From Amoeboaphelidium protococcarum (lineage: Eukaryota > Aphelidiomycota > Aphelidea), in NCBI GenBank assembly GCA_023515745.1, contig JALECJ010000004.1, positions 1,116,001 through 1,180,000 on the forward strand: a DNA stretch of 64,000 nucleotides. The letters run 5' to 3'. A program made the position numbers and the translations under genes. The notes beneath the pieces were generated by a model. That model was not told the DNA's origin and did no database searches. It saw nothing but the letters and a program-made list of their open reading frames with translations. Of the stretch, positions 53,204 through 63,901 are shown in pieces; within the stretch, counting starts at the first letter, position 1, and each line of letters opens with the position of its first letter.

Positions 53204-54583
53204 TCAATAAATTATTGCATTGGCAACGAGATATTTGGTGATTATATAAATAAAGTTTCTTATAAACTGTTTATATGAATTATTATATTGTTTTTACTTT
53301 AACGGGAACATGCTAGAGTTGGAGAAAATGTACAGCAACACTGCCAGAGACACAGAGACCACAAAGTGTAGCTGAACAGTTTTATCGCCACTACTTTCAA
53401 TTTATCCATCTTTAGATTGAGATTTCTATATCTGCTATATCTTCATATCTTGCTGCTATTCCACAGATTATTGATCAGCCATTGACGTGTCGTTAAAGTA
53501 ATCAGGTAGATTGACCGACTTTACGCAACTCGATTTACAGAACTTCTTATACAAGTGGCGATACTATGGATTGCCGCGATACTTTTCAATCAAATTATAA
53601 GTTCTTTGTATGGCAGATTCAAGCTCTGAATCCTCTTATATATCGTACTTCTACAGCATTGATAAAATGGTAGCTTCATCGGGATCAGCCACTTTTAAGA
53701 ACTCCTCCCTACGACAAAGTACCAGAGATGCAGCAAAATAACATATAGCCTCCACACAAACCGTTTGATCACCAGCATCCGGTACGAATACTTATGTCAG
53801 AAAAAAGTCCCATAAACGCAGCAAATGGCTAAACTTGAGCTTAACCACATGCGACATCCATGTCAGAATCCACGACACGCTCCAAAATCTGAACCATTGC
53901 GGCCGGTCGCTTACAGATTGTAAATACTCAAACAACTCCTCATCTTCAAGCTAGATCAAATCATTAACTAAATCAAGGTATGGCTCGCATGCAGTCATAT
54001 CCACCATCATAAAGTCTCTAAAGCAGAACATGGTCAATCTATCAACCATATCTATAAGCACTTGAGAAGGAACTTTACCATCGTCATCATCATCATCATC
54101 ATCATCAAAGGAAAATAACAGTACCACAACGGCGACAACATCATGATAACCCTGGTAATAATGCAATTATGGGTGTCGCTGTAAGACTTGAGTTATCACA
54201 GATTAGACTCTCTGTTTCAACAATTATAAAGCGTGATCTCGCAAATGAGGTTATGACTACAGGATCAATTAGCAGCGATTCAAATCCATTTCAATTTAAC
54301 TAATGGTCTTCTTATCAAGTGATGCAGGCGCGACTCTCTCAATCTCACTGACCGCCAACTTTGCGTCACGTTACCCCAGCATCAGCCTCCAACAATGTTA
54401 ACGAAGCTTCAGATCTAAAGGGTCAGCAGGATTGCCCAATCCTCCTGGACGATAGCATAATTCCCGGATTTGGTCCAGTTAAGGCAGCGATATCGATGGC
54501 GAAAATATTGGAATCTGATCTGAAGCAAATGACTCTTCACTGGAGAATACATCAGTTTCTATCGACCGTTCAGCTTCACTCAT
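53204..54583 (-). CDS. TBC1D20: TBC1D20/Gyp8-type Rab GTPase-activating protein with tail anchor
   Basis: Exons 54583-54375 and 54299-53204 around a 75 bp intron; 434 aa. The TBC domain shows GGLGN...LRQHCWRLMLG, the Arg-finger motif IxxDxxR as IEMDLNR, RHPQLHYYQGYHDVV with the Gln finger in YxQ, then RDFMM, WFRFWSVSWILTWMSH and LLRLWDFFL. The Q in HPQLHYYQ is a TAA codon (54167-54169), matching human TBC1D20. An insert of nine Asp follows the Q finger. A C-terminal hydrophobic helix (LHFVVSVSLAVLLYIF) fits the ER tail anchor of TBC1D20, a Rab1 GAP. After it 38 more codons run to the TGA, including several TAA. Confidence 0.92.
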
Positions 54584-54961
54584 TACAATAACGCACACAC
54601 TTGATCGGATGCAGTAAGGATTTAGTTGCGTTAAGAAATCGCGAGAGAAAAGTGCGACAACGCGAAATGGATAAGGACGAACAAAGAGAGACAAAGAGAG
54701 AGGGAAGTGTTCAGAGCAACAATAAGAGCATCAGAACAATTAGCGGTTGAGTTGTCAGCATCATGCCAAAAACTTTGACATTCAGGCTGACGTACAAACT
54801 GACATCATTTGCTCTGCATTAATCAGACTTTGACGCGTACTTAAGAATTATTTATCTCAGGAACGCGTAATTGCTATACGCAGTGCGCTGTTGTTGAACT
54901 TCACTTTGCGTTTAAAAGAGAAAAGAGAAAAGAAACAAGAAAATCTGATAAATTGTACCAA
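54584..54961. other. Bidirectional intergenic region
   Basis: 378 bp between divergent TBC1D20 and Bmt5 starts. Purine-rich near 54680-54710 and again (AAAAGAGAAAAGAGAAAAG) near 54914-54932. No gene recognised. Confidence 0.4.
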
Positions 54962-55927
54962 ATGGGAAAGAGACTAAAGTCATCCTTGTTAGAATTTTAG
55001 AAGCGTCAGTAGACCAAGACTAAGGCACAGGAAACGGCGAACAAGTAATCTAATGCTAAACCAGTTAAGAAGAACAAAAAAGACTTGAAGATGACTGATG
55101 AACGCGCTATTGCTCAATTGAAAAAAGAGATCAAGATTGGACCATCAAGCAGAATCCTATTAGTGGGAGAGGCTAACTTCAGCTTTACTTAGGCGTTACT
55201 CCGTCTAATGACCAGTGGTATCAAGGCTTACGATACGCGTAGAAAGCGTAAGCGTGGCATAGATGGCAGCGATATTGATTCAGATGTTGAGTATAATGAT
55301 TAGAGCGACGATTTGTAGCTTGATATAGACACGTATGAAAAATTTGGGCTCATTGTGGCAACCACGTTGGATAGCGAAGAAATTACAAGAGAAAAGTACC
55401 CAGATTTAAGCTCTATCATGTCATTCATTGAGGAGCGCTCGGAATAGGTGGATTGCTCGGTGATGTTTGGTGTTGATGCTACTGATGCTTAAAAATTGAA
55501 GAGTTTGATACCAAAGACGCAACGCTTTGATAAAATCATTTTCAACTTCCCCCATGTATCTTGTGGTATTTCGAATCAAAAGTAGAATATTTTGGCAAAT
55601 TAGAGGCTAGTTTTTGCATTCCTAAAGACTTGTGCCAAATACTTGGTTGAAGGAGGGCAGCTGGTGATATCTTTAAAGGAGGGACCGCCTTATGACTCTT
55701 GGTGTATGAAGCAACTTTTGAAAGTCAATGATAAAATAACCGTTTCTGATAGACAGCTTGTTTATAGCGGCTGTTAAAAGTTTAATATCGAAGCTTGGGA
55801 GTAGCTGGGATATGCTCATCGGCGAACAATTGGATTTACTCAAGGTGTATCTGGTGCATAAAATGAAGATATAAAGAAAAGTGGTGCAAAGCATTATATC
55901 TATCAATTGAATACCATTGAATTATGA
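54962..55927 (+). CDS. BMT5: Bmt5-like 25S rRNA (uridine-N3) methyltransferase
   Basis: Single exon, 321 aa. A basic Lys/Gln-rich nucleolar-type N-terminus precedes the Rossmann-like domain of the DUF2431 family: SSRILLVGEANFSFTQALL, LIVATTLDSEEI, GVDATDAQKL, FDKIIFNFPHVSCGISN with NQRLVFAFLKTC, and GGQLVISLKEGPPYDSW. Yeast Bmt5 makes m3U2634 in 25S rRNA. A basic-acidic insert (TRRKRKRGIDGSDIDSD) lies between the GEANFSF and LDSEEI motifs. The Q of FSFTQALL and NQRLVF are TAG codons. Confidence 0.92.
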
Positions 55928-56340
55928 TAGTTATACAGCATATAGTATTCAATAATTTCTATCAGTTTCATGACCGTTTCAGTTTGAGGAAAGGAGAGTT
56001 TCTGCTTGTTCTCTATGCAGCCGCGCTGTTACGGTCTAACTCTATCAATATTCAACCAAATTTCATGATTTTTTCACAGATTTTAGATCGTTAGATAATA
56101 CAAGTATATACCAAATCTGAGATATATACATGCTCATTAGTCTATGATACTGAGCTTTACACCGGATATCTCATTGTTTGTCATTTGCGATCGCGGGGCG
56201 CTGAAACGGCCGCGAAATCCGTCGCTAAAAATCCAGTGGCTTCATATCTGAAACGCGAACGACTAGCCGATGTTTGATAATTCATATCTCTTCCCAACTA
56301 AACAATATCAATTGTCGCAACTAACTTCTGAGTTATATAT
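55928..56340. other. Intergenic region
   Basis: 413 bp; AT-rich with one GC-rich patch (CGCGGGGCGCTGAAACGGCCGCG) broken around 56191-56213. No gene recognised. Confidence 0.4.
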
Positions 56341-56651
56341 ATGCTCAATATCTCCTATGCTCTATGCGGTGCTTACACAGTATGCTGCTATGTTTGTCCA
56401 AGTTTGGTGAGCTCCTACTTCTTCAATCATTCGCTTGTCCTATCTCGTCGTCTGAAACAGTCTCGCTGGGCGGCTTTGTTGCATCTGGCATTGTCTACTG
56501 CCTACTCTATTGGTATGGTTTACTTCACTCATCATGGCATTGGTCTTTGTTGCAACTCTCTGTCTTCCATCCAGTGCAAGTTTCTGCTGTGCTTCTCCGC
56601 TGCTTATATGCTGTATGATGTCTGTTGGTACTGCGTATCAAGTCTTTGAAT
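56341..56651 (+). CDS. Doubtful short membrane protein, TLC-domain-like
   Basis: A 102-residue frame from ATG to TGA with no in-frame TAA/TAG. It is hydrophobic and contains LKQSRWAALLHLALSTAYSIGMV and FLLCFSAAYMLYDVCWY, which resemble the 'W.SR..S..HA' and 'GYFLYDL' elements of the TLC (TRAM-LAG1-CLN8) domain. The TGA at 56649-56651 comes early for such a domain. The same frame continues after it with hydrophobic sequence to about 56793 and a GTAAGC, so a truncated or decayed gene is as likely as a real small one. It precedes a repeat-rich stretch. Confidence 0.3.
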
Positions 56652-57518
56652 GCTGCTGAATCATGTTAACCTCCAGAAGTTCCTCATGCTGTAACTCCAT
56701 CCAATTTCTCATCAAGCATGCTTGTTCCTCTATGCTCCGTTCTATGTCCACTGCTCTGACTCTTCTAATGTTACTCCATGGCTGGCTAAAGGTAAGCTTT
56801 TCTCTGTATCTCTTGTGATCTGTGTAGGAAAGTGAAGGTAGGTCTCTTTTATGGTGCTGCGTCTGGCGTATGAATCATACCTTTAATCTTAGCCTAATGT
56901 AGTGCCCCGCTGAAAAAATAATCGTATTACGCAGGCACACCCGGGATGGTAGGAGGGAGCGGTGTGACCTTTGCATGTTTATTATAATAGGAGGTGGGAG
57001 GTAAAAAATAAATGATAAAAAAAGCTAAAAATTAAGAGGGAAAGGGAGGGAGAAAAGATATAAAAGTAAAGGTTGCTGATATTGCCCGTCTGGTAGATAG
57101 ATGGGCCTTGTCCTAATGGCATCTGATACTTTTGGTTAAATCTGATCTGATATCCATGGCCGTCAAGCTAGTCTTCCCGTTCGTCAGTTGCTACTGTAGT
57201 GTGTCCATCGCTCCTGTCATCTCGCACCTAGCTTCGTCTACCTTTATGTCCTGGTGCGAAGTCTTTATAACTGACTGGTGCTGATGGTTCTACGCATTCT
57301 GCAACTGGCTTTGTTGTTTATGATGGGGTCTGCTGGTTAGCTTATCTCTGTTTTGGCAGTCGGTCATGGATATCAGATCAGATTAGATGAAGTTTTGACG
57401 TTTATGGTCAGCTGGCTACCTTTGATTACCTGTGGTGTTACGTTGGTGTTGCCTGTGGTAATCATACTTATTTGCTGGCCTCTATCACTGTAGCTGTAAC
57501 TGTCCCTTGCCTTTGCAT
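56652..57518. other. Low-complexity non-coding stretch
   Basis: About 870 bp with no recognisable gene. A purine-rich block (GGGAAAGGGAGGGAGAAAAG and similar) lies at about 57035-57065. The right part is T/G-rich and leads into the minisatellite. Confidence 0.4.
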
Positions 57519-58085
57519 CGAGTATGTCCCACCAGAGGTTCGTCCTGTTACTGTTGGGCCGCTGAAAGGTGCACTGTGCTTATCTTCTCTCATCCCACGG
57601 CGTTGTTTTTGGCTGTACTGCACACCTGGACCTTGCCTCGACTTTTGGTTGTACTGCACACCTGGGTCGTCTCTTGCTGCTCTCTGTCTCCTGCCTTTGC
57701 TCCGAGTATGTCCCAACAGAGGTTCGTCCTGTTACTGTTGGGCCGCTGAAAGGTGCTTTGTGCTTATCTACTCTTTATCCCACGGCATTGTTGTTGGCTG
57801 TACTGCACACCTGGACCTTGCCTCGACTTTTGGCTGTACTGCACACCTGGGTCGTCTCTTGCTGCTCTCTGTTCTCTCTGTCTCCTGCCTCTGCTCCGAG
57901 TATGTCCCAACAGAGGTTCGTCCTGTTACTGTTGGGCCGCTGAAAGGTGCTCTGTGCTTAATTATCTACTCTTATCCCACGGCATTGTTTTTGGCTGTAC
58001 TGCACACCTGGACTCTGCCCCGACTTTTGGCTGTACTGCACACCTGGGTCGTTTGTCTCTCTGTTCTCTCTGTCTCTTGATGTAA
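57519..58085. repeat. Three-copy minisatellite, units of 184-194 bp
   Basis: Units start CGAGTATGTCCCA at 57519, 57703 and 57897; each has a near-identical GTTACTGTTGGGCCGCTGAA block and two internal copies of TTGGCTGTACTGCACACCTG separated by about 30 bp. Differences are single substitutions and indels of lengths not divisible by three, and unit lengths differ, so the frame shifts from copy to copy. All forward frames are open simply because only TGA stops translation. I treat it as non-coding satellite-like DNA, although one frame repeats EYVPTEVRPVTVGPLKGAL. Confidence 0.85.
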
Positions 58086-58090
58086 TCTGA

Positions 58091-58110
58091 CTCTCTCTCT
58101 CTCTCCTCTC
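58091..58110 (+). repeat. CT microsatellite
   Basis: CTCTCT run with one break, immediately after the minisatellite. Confidence 0.8.
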
Positions 58111-58354
58111 ATATATTGTCTGTATTGGCATTAGAAAAAGTAAAAAAAATTGGCAGCTGGAATTCTATGTCATTGCTGTTGACCACAGTAATGCCATGTT
58201 TGCGAAGGCTGACCATAATAATGAAAATGTAAAAAGGGATTACCCACAATCATAAAAATAGTTATTAAGTATATAAAATGATCTTCTTCTAAACTTGACA
58301 CTTTTAATATCCTTGAGGCTTTCAATGCTGAACGTCAAAGATCTCGCAAACTGT

Positions 58355-59983
58355 TCACACGCCACGCAGGCGATTCAAAGCCAAGGTGACAGTTCTCAAC
58401 GCGTCGACAACTCCGTTACCATAAAACATATTAGGCCACACATCAAATCCTTTTCCATCACATTCCTTTCTGATAGGGAATATAGGAAGAGGGAATACTC
58501 TTCCACCTAAGCCATCCGGTGTCAAAACAGAAGTATTCGCAGCTTAGAAGACTACTTCCTTAAGCGAGTTGAACTCAATTCCCTTCCTTTCAGCTGTAGG
58601 AGACTCCTGAAACATCAAACCGGATTCCTAACTCTTCGATAAAGCAGAGAGGACCAGCGCTATAACGCCCGCAACATGAGGCGATGCCATAGATGTGCCG
58701 GACATTTCCTAATATAACCCTTTGTTATAAGCGTTAGAAGCAGCCGACAGAATCCTCTTACCAGGAGCGCTTATATCTGGCTTATCACGATTAAAAACAC
58801 CATTTGCATCATCCTCGTTTGACTCATATCCGGCACCTCTCGAGCTAAACTTGGTCAAACGATTATCTCCATCCACCGCAGCGACACCAAACACATTATT
58901 AAAGTTGCCTGGTGCACTAGTACTTTAACAGCTAGGCCCATTATTGCCGATAGCGAATACTGATATGATTCCAGCCTGGTTCCAAGCTTTAACAATTTAC
59001 TCAAAGATTCGCTCGCGAGGATTCTACGATCCCCAAGAGTTATTCACCACATCAGGACTGAGATCGCAACGAGGTTCAGTACCGTCAATCTTTGTGGGAC
59101 ACAGCATCCATTCAGCGCTCTTGATTAATCCATACTTGAAGCATCTGCCATCAACACAGCCTTTGGCAGCAATCCACTAACTACCAGGAGCCACGCCAAT
59201 CTAAGGACTATCATTTACTCCATTCAGAGCGCGTCCAGCCATAGTTCCAACGACGTGTGTACCATGGCCTACAATGTCAAAGGGATGTTCAGCACAACAT
59301 TCAGCAGGCAAACATACATCTCTGAAATCACACCAAAAGTCGTCATCTCGAAACTCTTTAGGATCAAACCACGCGTAATCATGAGAAGTATTACGACCTC
59401 TGTAGTTATTAATCAGCGCGGGATGAGTAAAATTGACGCCAGTGTCAATCAGTCCAACAGTGACGCCATCGCCGCGCGTAAAACGTTCCCACACTTTGTC
59501 CACGTTGATCTACTTAAGAGACAATAACACGCCGTTCTTGTCAACGTACTCTGCCACTGACTATACAGCATTTCGCTCTATTGGCGAATCAATCTGAGCG
59601 ATAACGCTATTCTGCTCCACACGATCTACTACGTCACGCAGGGAAGGACTTGACATTAGATCAATCACAGAGCGCTATGCAGTCGAATCGCGAATATACA
59701 AAGCATTTACCAGCCATAGAGATTCATACTACGTGTTTTACAATTAATTGCCTAGAATATTACTCAATTAACTCAGCGACTCCTTATGGACGAAAGTATA
59801 ATGATCGAAAACAGTTTGACGTCTCTACGGCTTAGTCATACTGGATAGAGTTTTTAGATCTAGCTTCGCCATACGCGCAGACTCTGGTGCTTTCAAATAG
59901 ACCAAAACTCCATTTGACGAGGATCTTACTGAATTACACCTGATAATAAGAGATATAATACACAAAAAAACAATGACCAACAT
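58355..59983 (-). CDS. Secreted subtilisin-like serine protease with propeptide
   Basis: Single exon, 542 aa. Signal peptide MLVIVFLCIISLIIRC, then an inhibitor-I9-like propeptide region (VLVYLKAP, VDRVEQNSVIAQIDSP). The S8 catalytic domain has Asp180 in VGLIDTGVN, His243 in GHGTHVVGT, the oxyanion Asn in AIGNNGPS and Ser431 in GTSMASPHVAG. Eight or more Cys in the domain (e.g. FWCDFRDVCLPAECC) suggest disulphides for extracellular use. Complete triad, so active by prediction. A secreted digestive or host-interaction protease would fit a parasite or saprotroph; that is inference. Confidence 0.93.
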
Positions 59984-60077
59984 TATCGCGTATGCAGCAA
60001 TGCTTATACAAATCTTAGGAAGTATTGTGAATTGAAGGAAAGCGAGAGAAAATTACTCCTTAATCTATTTGAGCTCA

Positions 60078-61145
60078 TCATATATCACGGTTTTACTAAA
60101 TACGATTCATTGAGTTAGGAGTTTTAGATTTGGCACGCAGATCAGCTTCGACGAACCCGCCATATTCCAAATCATTGCTGGATGCCTGTCTATTATCCGA
60201 ACCAGCAGCACTGCTCATCAAACCCAAAGATTACAATTCTATTGGTCGTTACTATCGCGGTCTTTAATCTAATGTTACCGGAGCAATAGTTTAGGATTAC
60301 TACGTGCTCTATAAGGAATAATTATCTCTGAATGCCAAATCTTCTGCATCGGTGCCACTAGCTATGACTGGCGTTAGATCGAAAAATACATCTTACGCTG
60401 AGATAGGAGACGGAGCTGGCAGAGTTTCACTGAAAATCATAAAGCTCCTGTCAGAATTTACTGCCAGTCCATCAATGCCAATTTGCTATTCTTTTTAATC
60501 CGATTTAGCTGAATCTTAATTCTATCGACCATCTGACATGTCTTCTATCAGGGACTCTTCCTCTGTTTCAGATTCATCCAGAAATGCCTCAAATAGGAAA
60601 GGTTCCCGATCAGACTATTTCAGCGGACTTGATTTTCTATCTCTTTGTGGTCCTGTTCTCATACTGTTATAGCTTTTCATCACCATACTCTTGGCAGATT
60701 ACGTAAGCTAACTCCATTTTCTATTTATCGAGTTGACAGACAGTGTTCCCGCAATCTTGTTTTTAGTCGATTCGTTAAGGTTCAAATCATTATTTTCAAT
60801 TCGAAATTAGTCAGCACTACTTCTCCCCTCATCAATATTACTCTGTGTTGAATCCAGATCCAATTGACTTTATAGAGCCAGTGCAAATAGTTCATCGTCT
60901 AGAAGCTATTCTATAGGAGTTGAAGTAATCTGATCAGTATGCTTAAGCTGTCTATTCTGCTAAGTTGCATCCAAGCGTTAATCCTCAAGCAATGTTGTTT
61001 CGGTCCGCTCATCAGTCAAAGCCAAGAGCTGATCAATTGCAGACTCTAAATTACCACCGGTATTCTCCAAGATCAACTCAATAATAGCGGAATCAATTTG
61101 TGGAAAGAGCTGTTTTAATTAACTAACATTCCGAGTCAAATCCAT
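60078..61145 (-). CDS. CUE-domain protein, copy 1
   Basis: Single exon, 355 aa. Residues ~8-45 form a CUE ubiquitin-binding domain: SQLKQLFPQID (the FP element) and GGNLESAIDQLLAL (the closing LL). Residues ~85-100 hold DDELFALALQSQLDL, a short acidic helix seen in related adaptors. The rest is disordered, Ser/Gln/Asp-rich, with EPFLFEAFLDESETEEE and a terminal DNRQASSNDLEYGGFVEAD. About 25 TAA/TAG codons. No catalytic domain, so a ubiquitin-binding adaptor in endosomal sorting or ubiquitin-dependent autophagy is the likely class. Its TGA lies 95 bp from the subtilase start codon. Confidence 0.85.
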
Positions 61146-61418
61146 TTTTGCGATTAAATGTTGGTGTGCAGTGTCTATATCAAATGAAAGTGAAACTTAG
61201 TTGGATGAACTATTTCTCTTGTTTGATTCGGTTATCACGCTCTCGGTAGACTGTTGTTAAATTTAATTTTTCTACTTTAAACACTTGCTGCTTTTTAAAT
61301 CCTCGCAATTAAAACCACAATGAAGACGTATTATTTTTAATCAACTTCTCTTAGCAGGCGAAGTATTGTGAATTGAAGGAAAGCGAGAGAAAATTACTCC
61401 TTAATCTATTTGAGCTCA

Positions 61419-62486
61419 TCATATATCACGGTTTTACTAAATACGATTCATTGAGTTAGGAGTTTTAGATTTGGCACGCAGATCAGCTTCGACGAACCCG
61501 CCATATTCCAAATCATTGCTGGATGCCTGTCTATTATCCGAACCAGCAGCACTGCTCATCAAACCCAAAGATTACAATTCTATTGGTCGTTACTATCGCG
61601 GTCTTTAATCTAATGTTACCGGAGCAATAGTTTAGGATTACTACGTGCTCTATAAGGAATAATTATCTCTGAATGCCAAATCTTCTGCATCGGTGCCACT
61701 AGCTATGACTGGCGTTAGATCGAAAAATACATCTTACGCTGAGATAGGAGACGGAGCTGGCAGAGTTTCACTGAAAATCATAAAGCTCCTGTCAGAATTT
61801 ACTGCCAGTCCATCAATGCCAATTTGCTATTCTTTTTAATCCGATTTAGCTGAATCTTAATTCTATCGACCATCTGACATGTCTTCTATCAGGGACTCTT
61901 CCTCTGTTTCAGATTCATCCAGAAATGCCTCAAATAGGAAAGGTTCCCGATCAGACTATTTCAGCGGACTTGATTTTCTATCTCTTTGTGGTCCTGTTCT
62001 CATACTGTTATAGCTTTTCATCACCATACTCTTGGCAGATTACGTAAGCTAACTCCATTTTCTATTTATCGAGTTGACAGACAGTGTTCCCGCAATCTTG
62101 TTTTTAGTCGATTCGTTAAGGTTCAAATCATTATTTTCAATTCGAAATTAGTCAGCACTACTTCTCCCCTCATCAATATTACTCTGTGTTGAATCCAGAT
62201 CCAATTGACTTTATAGAGCCAGTGCAAATAGTTCATCGTCTAGAAGCTATTCTATAGGAGTTGAAGTAATCTGATCAGTATGCTTAAGCTGTCTATTCTG
62301 CTAAGTTGCATCCAAGCGTTAATCCTCAAGCAATGTTGTTTCGGTCCGCTCATCAGTCAAAGCCAAGAGCTGATCAATTGCAGACTCTAAATTACCACCG
62401 GTATTCTCCAAGATCAACTCAATAATAGCGGAATCAATTTGTGGAAAGAGCTGTTTTAATTAACTAACATTCCGAGTCAAATCCAT
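61419..62486 (-). CDS. CUE-domain protein, copy 2
   Basis: Second, identical copy of the preceding gene, offset by 1,341 bp, with the same start, stop and about 210 bp of upstream DNA. Both copies are intact, so both could be expressed; identity of the third-codon positions implies a very recent duplication, gene conversion or an assembly artefact. Confidence 0.85.
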
Positions 62487-62700
62487 TTTTGCGATTAAAT
62501 GTTGGTGTGCAGTGTCTATATCAAATGAAAGTGAAACTTAGTTGGATGAACTATTTCTCTTGTTTGATTCGGTTATCACGCTCTCGGTAGACTGTTGTTA
62601 AATTTAATTTTTCTACTTTAAACACTTGCTGCTTTTTAAATCCTCGCAATTAAAACCACAATGAAGACGTATTATTTTTAATCAACTTCTCTTAGCAGGC

Positions 62701-63656
62701 GGCGCAAAGTCAGATAAGCGGAAAATACGTTGACCCCCTGGAGTCGTCACGACTCTGACGCGTCAGAGCCGTGCCTGGGGCTGGCCTAAAATTTATTGTT
62801 ATTGTTATTTGAACCAACCGGAGAATGAATTGCGACTGTAAGTACTCGGTATGATAAGAAGTTAGGCACCTATTGATTCGATATAATCGTATTTATTCAC
62901 TCATTTCACTTAATGCTTTTAAAGATCATTCGAACTTAAAATTTTAAGCGGTGACTCCACAATATCGGGGGTTCGGTAGATGTTTCGCTCTGTGGTTCAT
63001 TGACGATTGACTCTTATTTGGAAGTCGATTGTGGTGACTCTTTTTACAAAGATGTAAATCGCCACTGCAAATTGAGCCCTTGTACTTGACTAATTAATCG
63101 AGGAAATGGTCATCTTCATAGGTTGACAGTGCATCTTCATCGATCTAGCAATCAGCATATATCATACACGTGAGAATTGTTTCAGGAATTTTTACCACAC
63201 CAACACTTTAGTAATATCAATGGAATAAAATTTCTTCAAAGGTTTAAAGATAAGATAGCCTTTTAGTTGGAGACGTTTAGCTTCCTGATGAAGAGACTGT
63301 TAATATTACGCGATTCATACTCATGGCGAAGTCATTATTGAGATTCCCAGCGATACAGAGGTTTATGGAACACGAGCATTCTCAAATACACAAATCAGAG
63401 CAAACAATATTTCATTTCTCAAAGCTGAATAAATGCTACTTCTCATTTAGCTCAGTTACCGTAGTTAAGATCTTATGATAGATAAGAAGAGAATTAGAAG
63501 CAGATAAAAATTGACTATAAAGCTACTGCGCATTGCCAAATTTCAATTTAGCCAAATTGGTAGCCATTTACTTCGTGTTGATTATGACTATCGTACTTTA
63601 ATCAAAATGAGTATTGTAGTTCAACCATAAAACGAAAGCATTCAAAACATACATTA
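62701..63656. other. Region right of the duplication; possible partial coding segment
   Basis: No confident gene. From about 63179 a plus-strand frame reads SSKVQRQDSLLVGDVQLPDEETVNITRF, faintly like the start of a BAH-type barrel. An overlapping frame from 63294 reads HTHGEVIIEIPSDTEVYG. They cannot be joined by a canonical intron I can see. AT-rich elsewhere. Confidence 0.25.
62741..62768. repeat. Hairpin and 16 bp perfect palindrome, overlapping
   Basis: GAGTCGT-C-ACGACTC (62741-62755) forms a 7 bp stem, and CTCTGACGCGTCAGAG (62753-62768) is a perfect 16 bp palindrome sharing three bases with it. They begin 40 bp beyond the right end of the tandem duplication. Confidence 0.75.
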
Positions 63657-63901
63657 GAGCGTTAGAGAGAATTGTTTTCGCTTTGTTTTTCTTTCGGCAT
63701 CCCGAGCGAAAAAACTCAAGTTTTTAGAGAGCGAATTTATTCCGGGCGATGTTTGCTTCGTAAAATGCCGACAAAAGCGAGAAAGATTTTTTACTCGCGA
63801 ACGAAAAATCGACTGTTTTCTCTTCATTTTTACCTCGCTTTGTTTGTGAAACGGCCCCGAGCGAAAGAAAAGCGAAGCGAAAACAATTCTCTCTAACGCT
63901 C
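63657..63901. mobile_element. 245 bp MITE-like element with ~40 bp TIRs and TA flanks
   Basis: The termini GAGCGTTAGAGAGAATTGTT and so on are inverted copies: the first 27 bases match exactly and the next 13 with two mismatches. Both ends are flanked by TA (63655-63656 and 63902-63903), the target duplication typical of Tc1/mariner-type transposition. The interior is AT-rich with GCGAAA-type subrepeats and no coding capacity. A frame at 63672-63896 is simply the element read through. Confidence 0.85.

Larger units (their letters stand above)
60019..62700. repeat. Exact tandem duplication, two units of 1,341 bp
   Basis: Bases 60019-61359 and 61360-62700 are the same sequence as far as I can compare by eye, line by line, with an offset of 1,341. 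Each unit carries one complete CUE-domain gene with its upstream region. The outer boundaries share only one base of microhomology (G). 1,341 is a multiple of three, but the genes are separate, not fused. Confidence 0.95.

Noticed and set aside
52491-53210. 239-codon plus-strand frame, the longest standard-code ORF in the window
   Set aside because: It is an alternative frame of the Q-rich gene, open only because the true frame is full of TAG/TAA. Its translation is an Arg/Ser/Asn-rich shadow without domains.
57472-58080. 202-codon frame through the minisatellite, and the 110-124 codon frames overlapping it
   Set aside because: Unit lengths of 184 and 194 bp and non-triplet indels shift the frame between copies, so no single repeated protein is maintained.
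60645-62192. Two identical 68-codon plus-strand frames (60645 and 61986)
   Set aside because: They are antisense shadows of the two CUE genes; their identity only reflects the tandem duplication.
63672-63896. 74-codon frame near the right edge
   Set aside because: It spans the TIR element from one inverted terminus to the other; composition follows the repeat, not a protein.
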